Positions 15,690 to 24,543 of a DNA stretch of 26,295 nt are shown here, one piece after another; within the stretch, counting starts at the first letter, position 1; the number at the start of each line of letters is the position of its first letter. The stretch lies in contig DAONJL010000033.1 in assembly GCA_035405645.1 (NCBI GenBank), positions 1-26,295 of the forward strand, in the 5' to 3' direction. The position numbers and the translations under genes were made by a program. The notes beneath the pieces were generated by a model that was not told the origin of the DNA, ran no database searches, and saw nothing but the letters and a program-made list of their open reading frames with translations. Source of the DNA: DAONJL01 sp035405645 [NCBI: bacterium] (lineage in GTDB: Bacteria > JAGOBX01 > DAONJL01).

Positions 15690-16763
15690 TTAATTAGTTG
15701 TATTATTTTTTTCACTTAATAACTTTTTATAACTAATCCATTCAAAAATAGCAATAATTAAAAACATAAGGATAGAATGAATTAGAATAATAATAGCATC
15801 AATGCGTGCTATATGTGGCAATAAAAGTGCAATAATTCCATTTGCTGCTGTAAGTAAATAAATAAGTAAAACAGCTTGCTTTACTGATAAACCTAAATTA
15901 ACAAGCCGATGTGAAAAATGACGCTTATCAGCATTAAAAATTGAGAGACCTAATTTTTTTCTGATAATAATAACTGATAGTGTATCATAAATAGGAATGG
16001 CAAGAATTATTAATGGTGTAATAATTGGTAATCGAGTAAGAAGACTTTTTTCTAAATAAACGCCAGTAATACCAATAACAGAAATTAAATAACCAATTAA
16101 TAAACTACCACAATCACCTAAAAAAATTTTCGCTGGATTAAAATTATATGGAATAAAGCCGAGAATAGAAAAAGCAATAATAAGAGTAATTAAACTATTA
16201 AGAAAATTATTTTGAAAATAAGCAACAAGTGAAAAAAGAATGCAGGAAATAAATGCCACACCACTCGATAAACCATCCATATTATCAAGTAAATTAAAGG
16301 CATTTGTAATACCAACAATCCAGATAGAACTAATAATAACATTTAATATTATACTTTGAGTAAATAATGAAGTTCGAACACCAGCAATAGTAACAAATAA
16401 AGCGAGAATAATTTGGCAAAATAATTTTGTCATTGGCTTTATATGTTTTATATCATCGATTAAACCAACAATAAAAATAAAAATTGCGCCAATACCAATA
16501 ACAACCAGAGTTTGAATTTCTTTACCAGTAAAATTTTCTGAATTGTAATAATAATAAATGAAAAAAGAGATAAAAATTGTAATAAGAATAGAAGCACCAC
16601 CAAGTAAAGGTATTGGTTGAGTATGTATTTTTCGCTGATTTGGAATATCTAAAATTTTAAAATAAAAAGCAATACGCCTGATAACAGGCATAAGTGAAAA
16701 AGAAATAAAAAAAGAAAGAATAGAAATATAAAAAAATTCTTTATTATAAATTTCTGAACACAT
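15690..16763 (-). CDS. Polyprenyl-phosphate sugar-1-phosphate transferase (WecA/TagO/MraY family)
   Basis: The protein has 357 residues with about ten or eleven hydrophobic segments, so it is an integral inner-membrane protein. Family signatures are RKIHTQPIPLLGG near the N-terminus, GLIDD (Mg2+-binding aspartates), NAFNLLDNMDGLSSG, FLGDCGSLLIGYL and HFSHRLVNLG near the C-terminus. These enzymes transfer a sugar phosphate, usually GlcNAc-1-P, from UDP-sugar to undecaprenyl phosphate, the first step of O-antigen, teichoic acid or exopolysaccharide synthesis. It is more like WecA/TagO than MraY. Two bases separate it from the upstream SDR gene, whose product could supply the UDP-sugar. Confidence 0.92.
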   Translation of the reverse strand: MCSEIYNKEFFYISILSFFISFSLMPVIRRIAFYFKILDIPNQRKIHTQPIPLLGGASILITIFISFFIYYYYNSENFTGKEIQTLVVIGIGAIFIFIVGLIDDIKHIKPMTKLFCQIILALFVTIAGVRTSLFTQSIILNVIISSIWIVGITNAFNLLDNMDGLSSGVAFISCILFSLVAYFQNNFLNSLITLIIAFSILGFIPYNFNPAKIFLGDCGSLLIGYLISVIGITGVYLEKSLLTRLPIITPLIILAIPIYDTLSVIIIRKKLGLSIFNADKRHFSHRLVNLGLSVKQAVLLIYLLTAANGIIALLLPHIARIDAIIILIHSILMFLIIAIFEWISYKKLLSEKNNTTN

Positions 16764-16765
16764 AT

Positions 16766-17728
16766 TTACTTTTTAAAACTTTCAATAACAGAATTTAATA
16801 TATCATCAATTGAATATTTTGGTTCATAACCAATATATTTTTTGATTTTTGAAATATCAGGTAATCTATGTTTCATATCTTCAAATCCTTCACTAAATGC
16901 TTTTTCATAAGGAATATATTCAATCTTAGATTTACTATTAGTCATTGCAATTATTTTTTTTGCAAGATTTTCGATTGTTATAAATTCAGTATTACCGATA
17001 TTAAAAACTTCACCGTTTGTTTCTTCTGATTCCATTAATTTTATCAATGCATCAACTACATCATAAACAGAAGTAAAAGAACGCGTTTGCTGGCCATCTC
17101 CATAAACAGGTATATTATGATTTAATAATGCTGCTTTTACAAATTTTGGGATAACCATTCCATAACGACCAGTTTGTCTTGGTCCACAAGTATTAAATAG
17201 TCGCGCAATAACAATTGGCAATCTCTTTTCCCTGAAGTAAGCAAGTGCTAAAAATTCATCTAATGCTTTTGAACAAGAGTAACTCCATCGTGAAATTTTT
17301 GTTGAACCAAGTATTCTGTCATCATCTTCTTTAAATGGCACATTTTCATTTTTCCCATATATTTCAGATGTTGAAGTAAGAAGAACTTTAATTTTGTATT
17401 TATTTGCAGCTTCTAATATATAATCAGTACCACGAACATTAACCTCTAATGAATGCAGCGGATTATCAATTATATATTGTACACCAACTGCTGCTGCTAA
17501 ATGATATACACAATCTACATCTTGAAATAAATCAAATAATAATTCTCGATTTAGTATTGTGTCATAAACTGCTGAAAAATTTTTATTATTTAGCAAATGC
17601 TTAATATTTTCTATTGTGCCTGTTGATAAATCATCAATTATTTTTACATAATAACCTTTTTCAATACATTTATCTGCTAAATGTGAACCAATAAAACCCG
17701 CGCCACCAGTTATTAAAACTCTTTTCAT
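16766..17728 (-). CDS. NAD-dependent nucleotide-sugar epimerase/dehydratase (extended SDR)
   Basis: The protein has 320 residues. The Rossmann motif GGAGFIGSH is at about 8-16, with LAAAVGVQYIIDNP after the second NAD contact, STSEIYGKNENVPF, and the catalytic YSCSK (YxxxK). RLFNTCGPRQTGRYGMVIPKF and VYGDGQQTRSFT are the sugar-nucleotide site. The sequence resembles UDP-glucuronate decarboxylases and UDP-glucose 4-epimerases; the SEIYG and GRYGMVIP wording leans to the former group, but I cannot fix the substrate. It acts in the cytoplasm making a UDP-sugar for the transferase encoded next. Confidence 0.85.
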   Translation of the reverse strand: MKRVLITGGAGFIGSHLADKCIEKGYYVKIIDDLSTGTIENIKHLLNNKNFSAVYDTILNRELLFDLFQDVDCVYHLAAAVGVQYIIDNPLHSLEVNVRGTDYILEAANKYKIKVLLTSTSEIYGKNENVPFKEDDDRILGSTKISRWSYSCSKALDEFLALAYFREKRLPIVIARLFNTCGPRQTGRYGMVIPKFVKAALLNHNIPVYGDGQQTRSFTSVYDVVDALIKLMESEETNGEVFNIGNTEFITIENLAKKIIAMTNSKSKIEYIPYEKAFSEGFEDMKHRLPDISKIKKYIGYEPKYSIDDILNSVIESFKK

Positions 17729-17743
17729 TTTCTCACCTTTAAA

Positions 17744-18685
17744 TTAAAAAACTTTTTTTAAAAAATAATCAACTGTTATTTTTAAACCCTCAGCAAAATT
17801 AATAATTGTTTTAAAACCAAGTATTTTTTCTGCTTTTGAAATATCTGCTGATGAATGTTTAACATCACCTGCTCTTGGTTCTAAATATTTTACTTCAATC
17901 TTTTTATCAGAAAAAATCTTTTTTAAATTTTCAATTAAATAATTTAAAGAAATTCTATCACCACAACCAATATTAAAAACATCACCTATACCATCTTCAC
18001 TTTTTAAAGCAAGTAAATTTGCTGAAACAACATTTTCAACAAAAGTAAAATCACGTGTCTGTTCGCCATCGCCATATACTTCTAACGGTAAATTATTTAT
18101 AATTCGATAAATAAATTTTGGTATCACAGCACTGTATTCTGATTTTGGATTTTGATTTGGTCCAAATACATTGAAATATCGTAAGCCTATTGTTGGTAAA
18201 TTATGAATTCTACTATATATTTTTGCATAATATTCATTTGTTATTTTTGCAACTGCATAAGGCGATAATGGTTCAACTTTTAAATCTTCTTGCTTGGGTA
18301 ATACAGGATTTGCTCCATACACTGATGATGAAGAAGCATATACAATTTTTTTAATCTTTTTCTCTTTAGCTGCTTCAAGTAATTTTAAAAAACCAGTTAT
18401 ATTTATTTCATTATTTACTAATGGTTCTTTAATTGAGCGAGGAACTGATGGAATTGCTGCTTGATGTAAAATATAATCTACATTTTTTAATGCACTAATT
18501 AAATCATTCTCATTACGAATATCACCTTCAATAAATTTTATTGATGATAAAAATTCTTTTATATTTTCTTTATTGCCAGTTAATAAATTATCTAAAACAA
18601 CAACATTGTAATTTAATTCAACACATTTTCTCACAATATTTGAACCTATAAAACCAGCGCCACCTGTAATTAAAATTGTTTCCAT
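17744..18685 (-). CDS. UDP-N-acetylglucosamine/UDP-glucose 4-epimerase-like extended SDR
   Basis: The protein has 313 residues. It starts METILITGGAGFIGSN (NAD site); HQAAIPSVPRSIKEP is the stretch typical of WbpP/TviC-type UDP-GlcNAc C4-epimerases, and SSSSVYG plus YAVAK form the catalytic Ser/Tyr/Lys set. RYFNVFGPNQNP and VYGDGEQTRDFTFV bind the sugar nucleotide. It would interconvert UDP-GlcNAc and UDP-GalNAc or the related uronic acids. It is a separate paralogue of the SDR gene downstream (15-base gap), not a recent duplicate, since the loop sequences differ widely. Together they give the operon two different UDP-sugar products. Confidence 0.87.
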   Translation of the reverse strand: METILITGGAGFIGSNIVRKCVELNYNVVVLDNLLTGNKENIKEFLSSIKFIEGDIRNENDLISALKNVDYILHQAAIPSVPRSIKEPLVNNEINITGFLKLLEAAKEKKIKKIVYASSSSVYGANPVLPKQEDLKVEPLSPYAVAKITNEYYAKIYSRIHNLPTIGLRYFNVFGPNQNPKSEYSAVIPKFIYRIINNLPLEVYGDGEQTRDFTFVENVVSANLLALKSEDGIGDVFNIGCGDRISLNYLIENLKKIFSDKKIEVKYLEPRAGDVKHSSADISKAEKILGFKTIINFAEGLKITVDYFLKKVF

Positions 18686-18699
18686 TTGATTTTCTCCAT

Positions 18700-19569
18700 T
18701 TATAATATAATATCAAGCATTTCAAGTGATTTATTTAATTCATCGGGCAATTGTTTAATTATATTTTCTACCTCTTCTTTTTTTATATTCAATGCAAGCC
18801 AGTATTCTTTGATTAATGACGGAATTATATTATCACCACTAAAACCAAATAATTGTGTTTTAACAAGAATATCAGCAAAATGAACAATTGCTGTGGAAAT
18901 TAAATGTTGTGGTTTTGAATTTAATGATGGACTATAAAAATGATGGAATTTTATTGTATCAATTAAAATAGGCGGTAATTGCCAGCTATTTGCTACAACA
19001 CTACCTATATATGTATGGTCAATTCCCATTACTCTTTTTTCTGCTTCTAATATACTTATTTTTTCTTGTTTTAATATTTCTATTATCTGCAAAAATTCTT
19101 CCCTTAAATATTGTTCCTCTATTATCTTCCCTATATCATGAATTAAACCTGCAACAAATATTGTCTCTGATTCTTTTAATAATAATTTTTCGGCTAATAA
19201 TCTTGAACAAATTGCAACACCAATAGAGTGTTTCCAGAATTCTTCGGGATTAAATATTTCTTTTTCTTTGCCAAGTTTTAATGTATCAAAAATAGTTATA
19301 CTTAATGCAATAGAAGTTAACATATTAAATCCAAGAATTGTTGTTGCGTGTCGTATTGTTGATATTTTTTGTGAAAAACCATAATATGCTGAATTAACTA
19401 ATTTTAATACTTTCGAAGTAAGAGCCTGGTCATTTTTAATTATATTTGCTACTTCCTGTGCGCTTGATTTTTTATCCTGTAATACTGTCGCTAATTTTGT
19501 TGCTACTACTGATAAAGTTGGAACTGTATCTATTCTCGCTAATATTTTTTCTATTTTTTCTAAATCCAT
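18700..19569 (-). CDS. HDOD domain signalling protein
   Basis: The protein has 289 residues and is almost wholly one HDOD domain. DTVPTLSVVATKL is the usual opening, VNSAYYGFSQKISTIRHA follows at 58-75, and GLIHDIGKI (His144, Asp145) and HHFYSP (209-214) are the histidine-containing blocks. Here the HD pair is present, so phosphohydrolase activity is possible, but most HDOD proteins are thought to act through protein or nucleotide binding. No receiver or DNA-binding domain is attached. It lies six bases after the STAS gene and 14 before the sugar epimerase genes, so it may form a regulatory pair with the STAS protein. Target unknown. Confidence 0.85.
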   Translation of the reverse strand: MDLEKIEKILARIDTVPTLSVVATKLATVLQDKKSSAQEVANIIKNDQALTSKVLKLVNSAYYGFSQKISTIRHATTILGFNMLTSIALSITIFDTLKLGKEKEIFNPEEFWKHSIGVAICSRLLAEKLLLKESETIFVAGLIHDIGKIIEEQYLREEFLQIIEILKQEKISILEAEKRVMGIDHTYIGSVVANSWQLPPILIDTIKFHHFYSPSLNSKPQHLISTAIVHFADILVKTQLFGFSGDNIIPSLIKEYWLALNIKKEEVENIIKQLPDELNKSLEMLDIIL

Positions 19570-19575
19570 TTAATT

Positions 19576-19917
19576 TCATCCAACTTCTTTTATTACTTCT
19601 TCTTCTCTTTCTCTTATCTTAAAAATTTTTTCCAGATTTAACATTTTTAATATGTTTTCTATTTTTTCATTCATATTTGATAGATATATTTCAGAAAATC
19701 TCTTCTCTTTATATATCTTTAAAAATAAACTAATAATTGAACTATTTATTATTTCAAGTTTTCTTAAATTTATTAAAATATAGACTGTATTTGTATTATT
19801 AACTATTTCATTAAATTCTTTTAAAAAATCGTGAAAATTAAATTTATCTATATTATTATTTATCCGAATAATCAAAATACTATTTTTTATTTCACTTGAA
19901 AGCAATTTATCATTCAT
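19576..19917 (-). CDS. STAS domain protein (anti-sigma factor antagonist-like)
   Basis: From ATG 19917 the protein has 113 residues; AAGGA lies about eight bases upstream, which decides against the TTG at 19935. The fold pattern is that of SpoIIAA/RsbV: a strand SILIIRI, a helix, VYILINLRKLEIINSS, then a helix IISLFLKIY and LSNMNEKIENILKMLNLEKIF. The Ser-Ser at the phosphorylation-site position is kept although the usual Asp before it is Asn. Such proteins bind a serine-kinase anti-sigma factor or another partner. No kinase or sigma factor is in the window. First gene of the HDOD/SDR operon. The C-terminus is very acidic-basic (REREEEVIKEVG). Confidence 0.72.
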   Translation of the reverse strand: MNDKLLSSEIKNSILIIRINNNIDKFNFHDFLKEFNEIVNNTNTVYILINLRKLEIINSSIISLFLKIYKEKRFSEIYLSNMNEKIENILKMLNLEKIFKIREREEEVIKEVG

Positions 19918-19928
19918 TAAAAAATTCC

Positions 19929-19978
19929 TTGACAAATTAATTTTTAAAAATTTTAATATAAAAAAATTTTTTTATCAA
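19929..19978. promoter_or_regulatory. Overlapping divergent promoters
   Basis: Plus strand: TTGACA at 19929-19934, a 17-base spacer, then TTTAAT, driving the 3D-domain gene. Minus strand: TTGATA at 19973-19978, a 17-base spacer, then TAAAAT, driving the STAS/HDOD operon. The two overlap within 50 bases, so their activities may compete. Confidence 0.5.
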
Positions 19979-19986
19979 GAAAAAAA

Positions 19987-20802
19987 ATGAAAATTAAAAT
20001 TATTTTCCTTTTAATAATTTGCCTTTTGGTTTTACTCAATTTTTCATATAATGAGAAGAAAGTTTTTAATAACAGAAAAATAATAATTGAAGATGGAAAA
20101 CTCATAAAAGAAATAATTACAAATAAAACTATTGTGCGGGAAATACTTAATGATGGAAATATTCTAATTGAGGAAGATGACATTGTTTATCCAACCATAA
20201 ATAGTAAAATAGGAAATGAAAATAAAATTATTATTTGCAGGATAATAAAAGAAATATTTACTGAATTTCAACCAATAAAAAAAGAGACTATTTATTATGA
20301 AACAAATAAATTACCTGCAAGTAAATCAATAGTAATAAAAGAAGGAACTGATGGTCTTTTAAAAAAAATTCAGAGAATTACAAAAATAAACAATAGTATT
20401 TCTAAAATAGAAATAATTGAAAGCAGCGTATATAAAAAGCCGATAAATAAAATAATTTTAATTGGTAAAAGTAAAAATATAGAAACTGTCAATAAAAAAA
20501 TTGAAAAAGAAAAAAGTATTATAAAATTCAAAACAACAGCATACACACCTGGACCAGAATCCTGCGCACCTTATAATGATGGTTTTACTGCAATTGGACT
20601 TGTTGCAGGCTATGGCATAGCAGCAGTTGACCCTAATATAATACCCTTAGGTAGCAAAATATATATTCCTGGCTATGGTTATGCTATTGCTGCTGATGTT
20701 GGTGCTTCAATTAAAAAGCATTCAATTGATTTATGTTTTTATAATGTTCAGATAGCCAAAGAATATGGCGTGAAATATAAAAATATTTTTGTATTAAATT
20801 AA
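19987..20802 (+). CDS. Exported YabE-like protein: DUF348, G5 and 3D domains
   Basis: The protein has 271 residues. Residues 1-20 are a signal peptide or membrane anchor (KIK, then a Leu/Ile core). Residues about 30-75 resemble the DUF348 ubiquitin-like repeat, 80-160 a G5 domain (TIYYETNKLPASKSIVIKEG, GLLKKIQRITKING-like pattern), and 180-271 a 3D domain: TAYTPGPESC, then GIAAVDPNIIPLGSKIYIP (Asp215), AADVGASIKKHSIDL (Asp237, Asp248). The three conserved aspartates of the 3D family, shared with the MltA lytic transglycosylase core, are present. Proteins of this order act on peptidoglycan at the cell surface, as in YabE and resuscitation-promoting-factor homologues. Two Cys residues (193 and 250) are unusual. 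It stands alone, divergent to the STAS gene. Confidence 0.85.
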   Translation: MKIKIIFLLIICLLVLLNFSYNEKKVFNNRKIIIEDGKLIKEIITNKTIVREILNDGNILIEEDDIVYPTINSKIGNENKIIICRIIKEIFTEFQPIKKETIYYETNKLPASKSIVIKEGTDGLLKKIQRITKINNSISKIEIIESSVYKKPINKIILIGKSKNIETVNKKIEKEKSIIKFKTTAYTPGPESCAPYNDGFTAIGLVAGYGIAAVDPNIIPLGSKIYIPGYGYAIAADVGASIKKHSIDLCFYNVQIAKEYGVKYKNIFVLN

Positions 20803-21092
20803 AAATCTAAAAATACAAATATCCAAAAAAATTAAATTATTACTTCTCTACTCAAATTTTCAATATTTTGGAACATTATAGAATTAAAATTAAAATGTTG
20901 TAATATTTCTTTATGTTTTTTGGTAATTCAGTTTATAATTATTTTGCTACTATTAAGTTTCTTAATAGTAACTTCAACTCATTAAAAAAATTAAATATTT
21001 ATTTTTATCATTATGCTATTAAGTTTCATATTCAACAATAAAATAATAAAATACATATTAAAGTCAGATTGTTAATAAGTGTATTTCAATTA

Positions 21093-21115
21093 TTCGAAAA
21101 ATCGAAATTTCGAAA
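21093..21115. promoter_or_regulatory. Palindromic TCGAA cluster, candidate operator
   Basis: TTCGAA (21093-21098) is followed by the perfect 12-bp palindrome TCGAAATTTCGA (21102-21113), ending about 33 bases before the -35 box of leuC. CG dinucleotides are rare in this DNA, so three in 20 bases stand out. It may bind a repressor or activator; no known site matches with confidence. Confidence 0.4.
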
Positions 21116-21146
21116 AAACAAAATGATAAATTTTTCATTTTTTTTA

Positions 21147-21175
21147 TTGACTATTTTTTAAATAAAAAATATAAA
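21147..21175 (+). promoter_or_regulatory. Promoter of the leuCD-lysS operon
   Basis: TTGACT at 21147-21152, a 17-base spacer and TATAAA at 21170-21175. The leuC ATG follows at 21215, with AAAAGGAGG at 21194-21202. Confidence 0.55.
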
Positions 21176-21214
21176 TTTATTTTCAAATTTTTTAAAAGGA
21201 GGAAAATTTAATTT

Positions 21215-22477
21215 ATGGGAGCCACTATAACAGAAAAAATAATTGCTGCCCATTGCGATAAAAAAGAAGTAAGAGCAGGTGAATTTGTTTTCGCTAATGT
21301 GGATATTGCTCTTGGTAATGATATTACTGCTCCGCTCGCTATAAAAGAATTTAAAGAATCAAAAACAGAAAAAGTATTTGATAAAGAAAAAGTTGTATTA
21401 GTGCCAGATCATTTCACACCAAACAAAGATATAAAATCAGCAGAACAGGTAAAAATACTTCGTGATTTTGCAAAAGAACAAAATTTAAAACATTATTATG
21501 AAGTTGGAGAAATGGGCGTAGAACATGCTTTACTGCCAGAAAAAGGTATTGTTTTACCAGGTGATTTAGTAATTGGTGCTGATTCACATACTTGCACTTA
21601 TGGAGCGCTTGGTGCTTTTGCAACTGGCGTAGGAAGCACTGACCTGGCTGCTGCTATGATAAAAGGAAAAGTCTGGTTAAAAGTTCCAGAAACAATAAAA
21701 TTTGTAATAAATGGTAAATTAAAAAAATGGGTATCAGGAAAAGATTTAATTCTTTATATTATTGGTAAAATTGGAGTTGATGGAGCATTATATAAAGCAA
21801 TGGAATTTTGTGGTGATACAATAAAAGATTTATCTATGGACAGTAGATTTAGTATGTGTAATATGGCAATAGAAGCAGGCGGGAAAAATGGGATAATAGA
21901 ACCTGATGAAGTAACAATAAAGTATTTAAAAAAACGAGCAAAAAGAGAATATAAAATTTATAAAAGTGATAATGATGCAAAATACTCTGAAATAATTGAG
22001 ATAAATGCTGAAAAAATTGACCCTCAGGTTGCCTTACCACATTTACCTGAAAATGCTAAAAGCGTTTATGAAATACCAAAAATAGAAATAGACCAGGTTG
22101 TAATTGGTTCTTGTACTAATGGTAGAATTGAAGATTTAAAAATAGCAGCAAAAGTTCTTAAAGATAGAAAAGTTCATAAATATGTTCGTTTAATTATTAT
22201 TCCAGCAACACAGGAAATTTATAGAGAAGCAATGGAAAAAGGTTATTTTGATATATTTTTAAATGCAGGTGCAGCAATATCAACACCAACTTGTGGACCG
22301 TGTCTAGGCGGCCATATGGGAATTTTAGCAAAAGGTGAACGAGCAGTTGCAACTACAAATAGAAATTTTGTTGGTAGAATGGGACATCCTGAATCAGAAG
22401 TATATTTAACTAATCCAGCAATTGCTGCTGCTTCTGCTGTTGCGGGTTATATTTGTTCACCAGAACAATTAGATTAA
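21215..22477 (+). CDS. leuC: 3-isopropylmalate dehydratase large subunit
   Basis: The protein has 420 residues, the length of the two-subunit clostridial/archaeal LeuC type rather than the longer E. coli form (about 466). It isomerises 2-isopropylmalate to 3-isopropylmalate in leucine synthesis, using a [4Fe-4S] cluster. Ligands are Cys300 (GSCTNG), Cys360 and Cys363 (PTCGPCLGG); [16 protein letters not shown] and [19 protein letters not shown] are further family blocks. Homoaconitase and 2-methylmalate dehydratase belong to the same group, so substrate is likely but not proved. The ribosome binding site AAAAGGAGG is 12 bases before the start. leuD follows after 56 bases. Confidence 0.92.
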   Translation: MGATITEKIIAAHCDKKEVRAGEFVFANVDIALGNDITAPLAIKEFKESKTEKVFDKEKVVLVPDHFTPNKDIKSAEQVKILRDFAKEQNLKHYYEVGEMGVEHALLPEKGIVLPGDLVIGADSHTCTYGALGAFATGVGSTDLAAAMIKGKVWLKVPETIKFVINGKLKKWVSGKDLILYIIGKIGVDGALYKAMEFCGDTIKDLSMDSRFSMCNMAIEAGGKNGIIEPDEVTIKYLKKRAKREYKIYKSDNDAKYSEIIEINAEKIDPQVALPHLPENAKSVYEIPKIEIDQVVIGSCTNGRIEDLKIAAKVLKDRKVHKYVRLIIIPATQEIYREAMEKGYFDIFLNAGAAISTPTCGPCLGGHMGILAKGERAVATTNRNFVGRMGHPESEVYLTNPAIAAASAVAGYICSPEQLD

Positions 22478-22533
22478 TTTTTTCTAAAATTTATTTTTAA
22501 GAATAACATTAACACTTTTAAAGGAGGATTAAA

Positions 22534-23019
22534 ATGATATTAAAAGGAACAGCACATAAATATCGTGATGATGTTAATACAGATGAAATAATACCAGCAA
22601 GATATTTGAATACATCAGATGCTGTAGAATTAGCAAAACATTGTATGGAAGACATAGATAAAGATTTTATCAAAAAGATAAAACCAAATGATATAATAAT
22701 AGCAGGTAAAAATTTTGGCTGTGGTTCATCACGAGAGCATGCACCATTAGCAATAAAAGCAGCAGGCATAAGTTGTGTAATTGCTAAAAGTTTTGCGCGT
22801 ATTTTTTTTCGTAATGCAATAAATATTGGTCTGCCGATACTTGAATCAACAGAAGCAGTTGACAATATTGATACAGGTGATATAATTGAAGTTGATTTAA
22901 TAAATGGAAAAATAAAAAATATAACTAAAAACAAAATATTTAATGCAACACCTTTTCCTGATTTTATGCAGGGCATAATAAAATCAGGTGGTTTAATAAA
23001 TTATATAACACAAATTTAA
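22534..23019 (+). CDS. leuD: 3-isopropylmalate dehydratase small subunit
   Basis: The protein has 161 residues and completes the aconitase-type active site of the LeuC subunit. It has [18 protein letters not shown] (10-27), then [14 protein letters not shown] (58-71) and [19 protein letters not shown]. The loop that sets substrate choice in this family reads YLNT at 24-27; archaeal homoaconitases use YLRT there, while YLNT is, from memory, common in clostridial LeuD, so leucine synthesis is favoured. AAAGGAGG lies seven to eight bases before the ATG. The gene is closely followed by lysS (22-base gap). Confidence 0.92.
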   Translation: MILKGTAHKYRDDVNTDEIIPARYLNTSDAVELAKHCMEDIDKDFIKKIKPNDIIIAGKNFGCGSSREHAPLAIKAAGISCVIAKSFARIFFRNAINIGLPILESTEAVDNIDTGDIIEVDLINGKIKNITKNKIFNATPFPDFMQGIIKSGGLINYITQI

Positions 23020-23041
23020 TAAAAAAAGAGAGTGAAAATAA

Positions 23042-24535
23042 ATGAGTGAAAAAGAAGAATTTGAAGTTGAACAACTTAAATACAATGAATATATTGAACA
23101 AAGAATAAAAAAATTAGAAGAACTAAAAAAATTAGGAATAAATACATATCCAAATAAATTTGAGCGAACAGAAACAACAAAAACAATAAAAGAAAATTAT
23201 GAAGAAAATAAAGAAGTTTCAATTGCAGGCAGAATAATAGCAGTTAGAAAAATGGGGAAATCTGCATTTATTCATATTAAAGATGAATTTGATAAAATTC
23301 AACTTTATATAAGAGTAAATGAATTAGGAAAAGATAACTTTGAAAATTTTTTTAAGTATATTGATATAGGGGATTTTATTGGTGTAAAAGGAAATCTTTT
23401 TGTCACTCATACTGGTGAAAAATCTATTTTTGTTAAAGAATATGTATTGCTAACTAAATCATTAAGACCATTACCAGAAAAATGGCATGGTTTAAAAGAT
23501 ACAGAAAAAAGGTATCGTCAGCGTTATGTTGATTTAATTGTTAATGAAGAAGTAAAAGAGACATTTAAATTAAGAACAAAAATAATTGAAAAAATTCGTG
23601 AATATTTAAACAAGCACGATTTTATTGAAGTTGAGACACCAATGATGCAACAATTAGCCGGTGGTGCAATTGCAAAACCTTTTATTACTTATCATAATAC
23701 GCTTGATATGAATTTATATTTAAGAATAGCACCCGAACTTTATTTAAAAAGATTAGTTGTTGGTGGTTTTGAAAAAGTATATGAATTAAATCGAAATTTT
23801 AGAAATGAAGGAATTTCAACCTGGCATAATCCAGAATTTACTATGCTTGAAATTTATCAAGCTTATGCTGATTATAATGATATGATGGAACTCTGCGAAA
23901 ATATTATTATTTATGCAGTAAATGAAATTTTAAAAAATGATAAGATTGTTATTGATGATAATGAAATAAAGTTCACTAAACCATTTAAAAGAATAAAATT
24001 ATTTGATATAATTAAAGAATATACAAATTTTGATATAGAAAACATTACTGAAAAAGAAATATATAATTTTCTTGAAAGCAAAGAAATTAAAGTTGAACCA
24101 AACTTAAATAAATATGAATTATTAAATGAAATATTTGAAAATTTTATTGAAGAAAAATTAATACAACCAACATTTATAATTGACTATCCAAAAGTAATTT
24201 CACCACTTGCCAAATCAAAAATTAATGAACCTGAAATTGTCGAACGATTTGAATTATTTATAAATGGTAAAGAAATTGGTAATGCTTACTCAGAATTAAA
24301 TGATCCAATAGAACAGAAAAAAAGATTTTATGAACAAGCAGAAAAAAAAATAAAAATAGAAAAAGATAAAACAATTGATGAGTTAATTGATTTTGATTAT
24401 ATTCGTGCACTTGAATATGGTATGCCACCAACTGGTGGACTTGGTATTGGTATTGATAGATTAGTTATGCTACTTACAAAAAATAAATCAATTCGTGATG
24501 TTATTCTTTTTCCTTTATTAAAAAAAGAAAATTAA
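23042..24535 (+). CDS. lysS: Lysyl-tRNA synthetase, class II
   Basis: The protein has 497 residues, the normal bacterial length. The OB-fold anticodon-binding domain (about 55-160) has VSIAGRIIAVRKMGKSAFIH. Class II motif 1 is near FIEVETPMMQ, motif 2 covers FEKVYELNRNFRNEG and FTMLEIYQAYADY, and motif 3 is GGLGIGIDRLVMLL near residue 470. It attaches lysine to tRNA-Lys in the cytoplasm. It lies 22 bases after leuD, with only a weak GAGAGTG as ribosome binding site, so coupling to leuD is likely. All catalytic motifs look intact. Confidence 0.97.
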   Translation: MSEKEEFEVEQLKYNEYIEQRIKKLEELKKLGINTYPNKFERTETTKTIKENYEENKEVSIAGRIIAVRKMGKSAFIHIKDEFDKIQLYIRVNELGKDNFENFFKYIDIGDFIGVKGNLFVTHTGEKSIFVKEYVLLTKSLRPLPEKWHGLKDTEKRYRQRYVDLIVNEEVKETFKLRTKIIEKIREYLNKHDFIEVETPMMQQLAGGAIAKPFITYHNTLDMNLYLRIAPELYLKRLVVGGFEKVYELNRNFRNEGISTWHNPEFTMLEIYQAYADYNDMMELCENIIIYAVNEILKNDKIVIDDNEIKFTKPFKRIKLFDIIKEYTNFDIENITEKEIYNFLESKEIKVEPNLNKYELLNEIFENFIEEKLIQPTFIIDYPKVISPLAKSKINEPEIVERFELFINGKEIGNAYSELNDPIEQKKRFYEQAEKKIKIEKDKTIDELIDFDYIRALEYGMPPTGGLGIGIDRLVMLLTKNKSIRDVILFPLLKKEN

Positions 24536-24543
24536 ATTATCTC

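Larger units (their letters stand above)
20803..21214. other. Intergenic region upstream of leuC with hairpin and repeats
   Basis: No gene is seen. A perfect 10-bp stem with a three-base loop, TACTATTAAG-TTT-CTTAATAGTA, lies at 20948-20970. Twelve of its bases, CTATTAAGTTTC, recur directly at 21016-21027, 66 bases on. The palindromic TTCGAA-rich cluster and the promoter nearer leuC are listed separately. I find no T-box or leucine leader peptide. Confidence 0.65.

Noticed and set aside
21194-21202. Leucine leader-peptide attenuator for leuC
   Set aside because: No short frame with a run of Leu codons and no terminator with a T run precedes leuC; only a ribosome binding site is found here.
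22518-22976. Minus-strand frame of 152 codons opposite leuD
   Set aside because: It is the complement of a conserved, complete leuD gene; no start signal or domain is visible.
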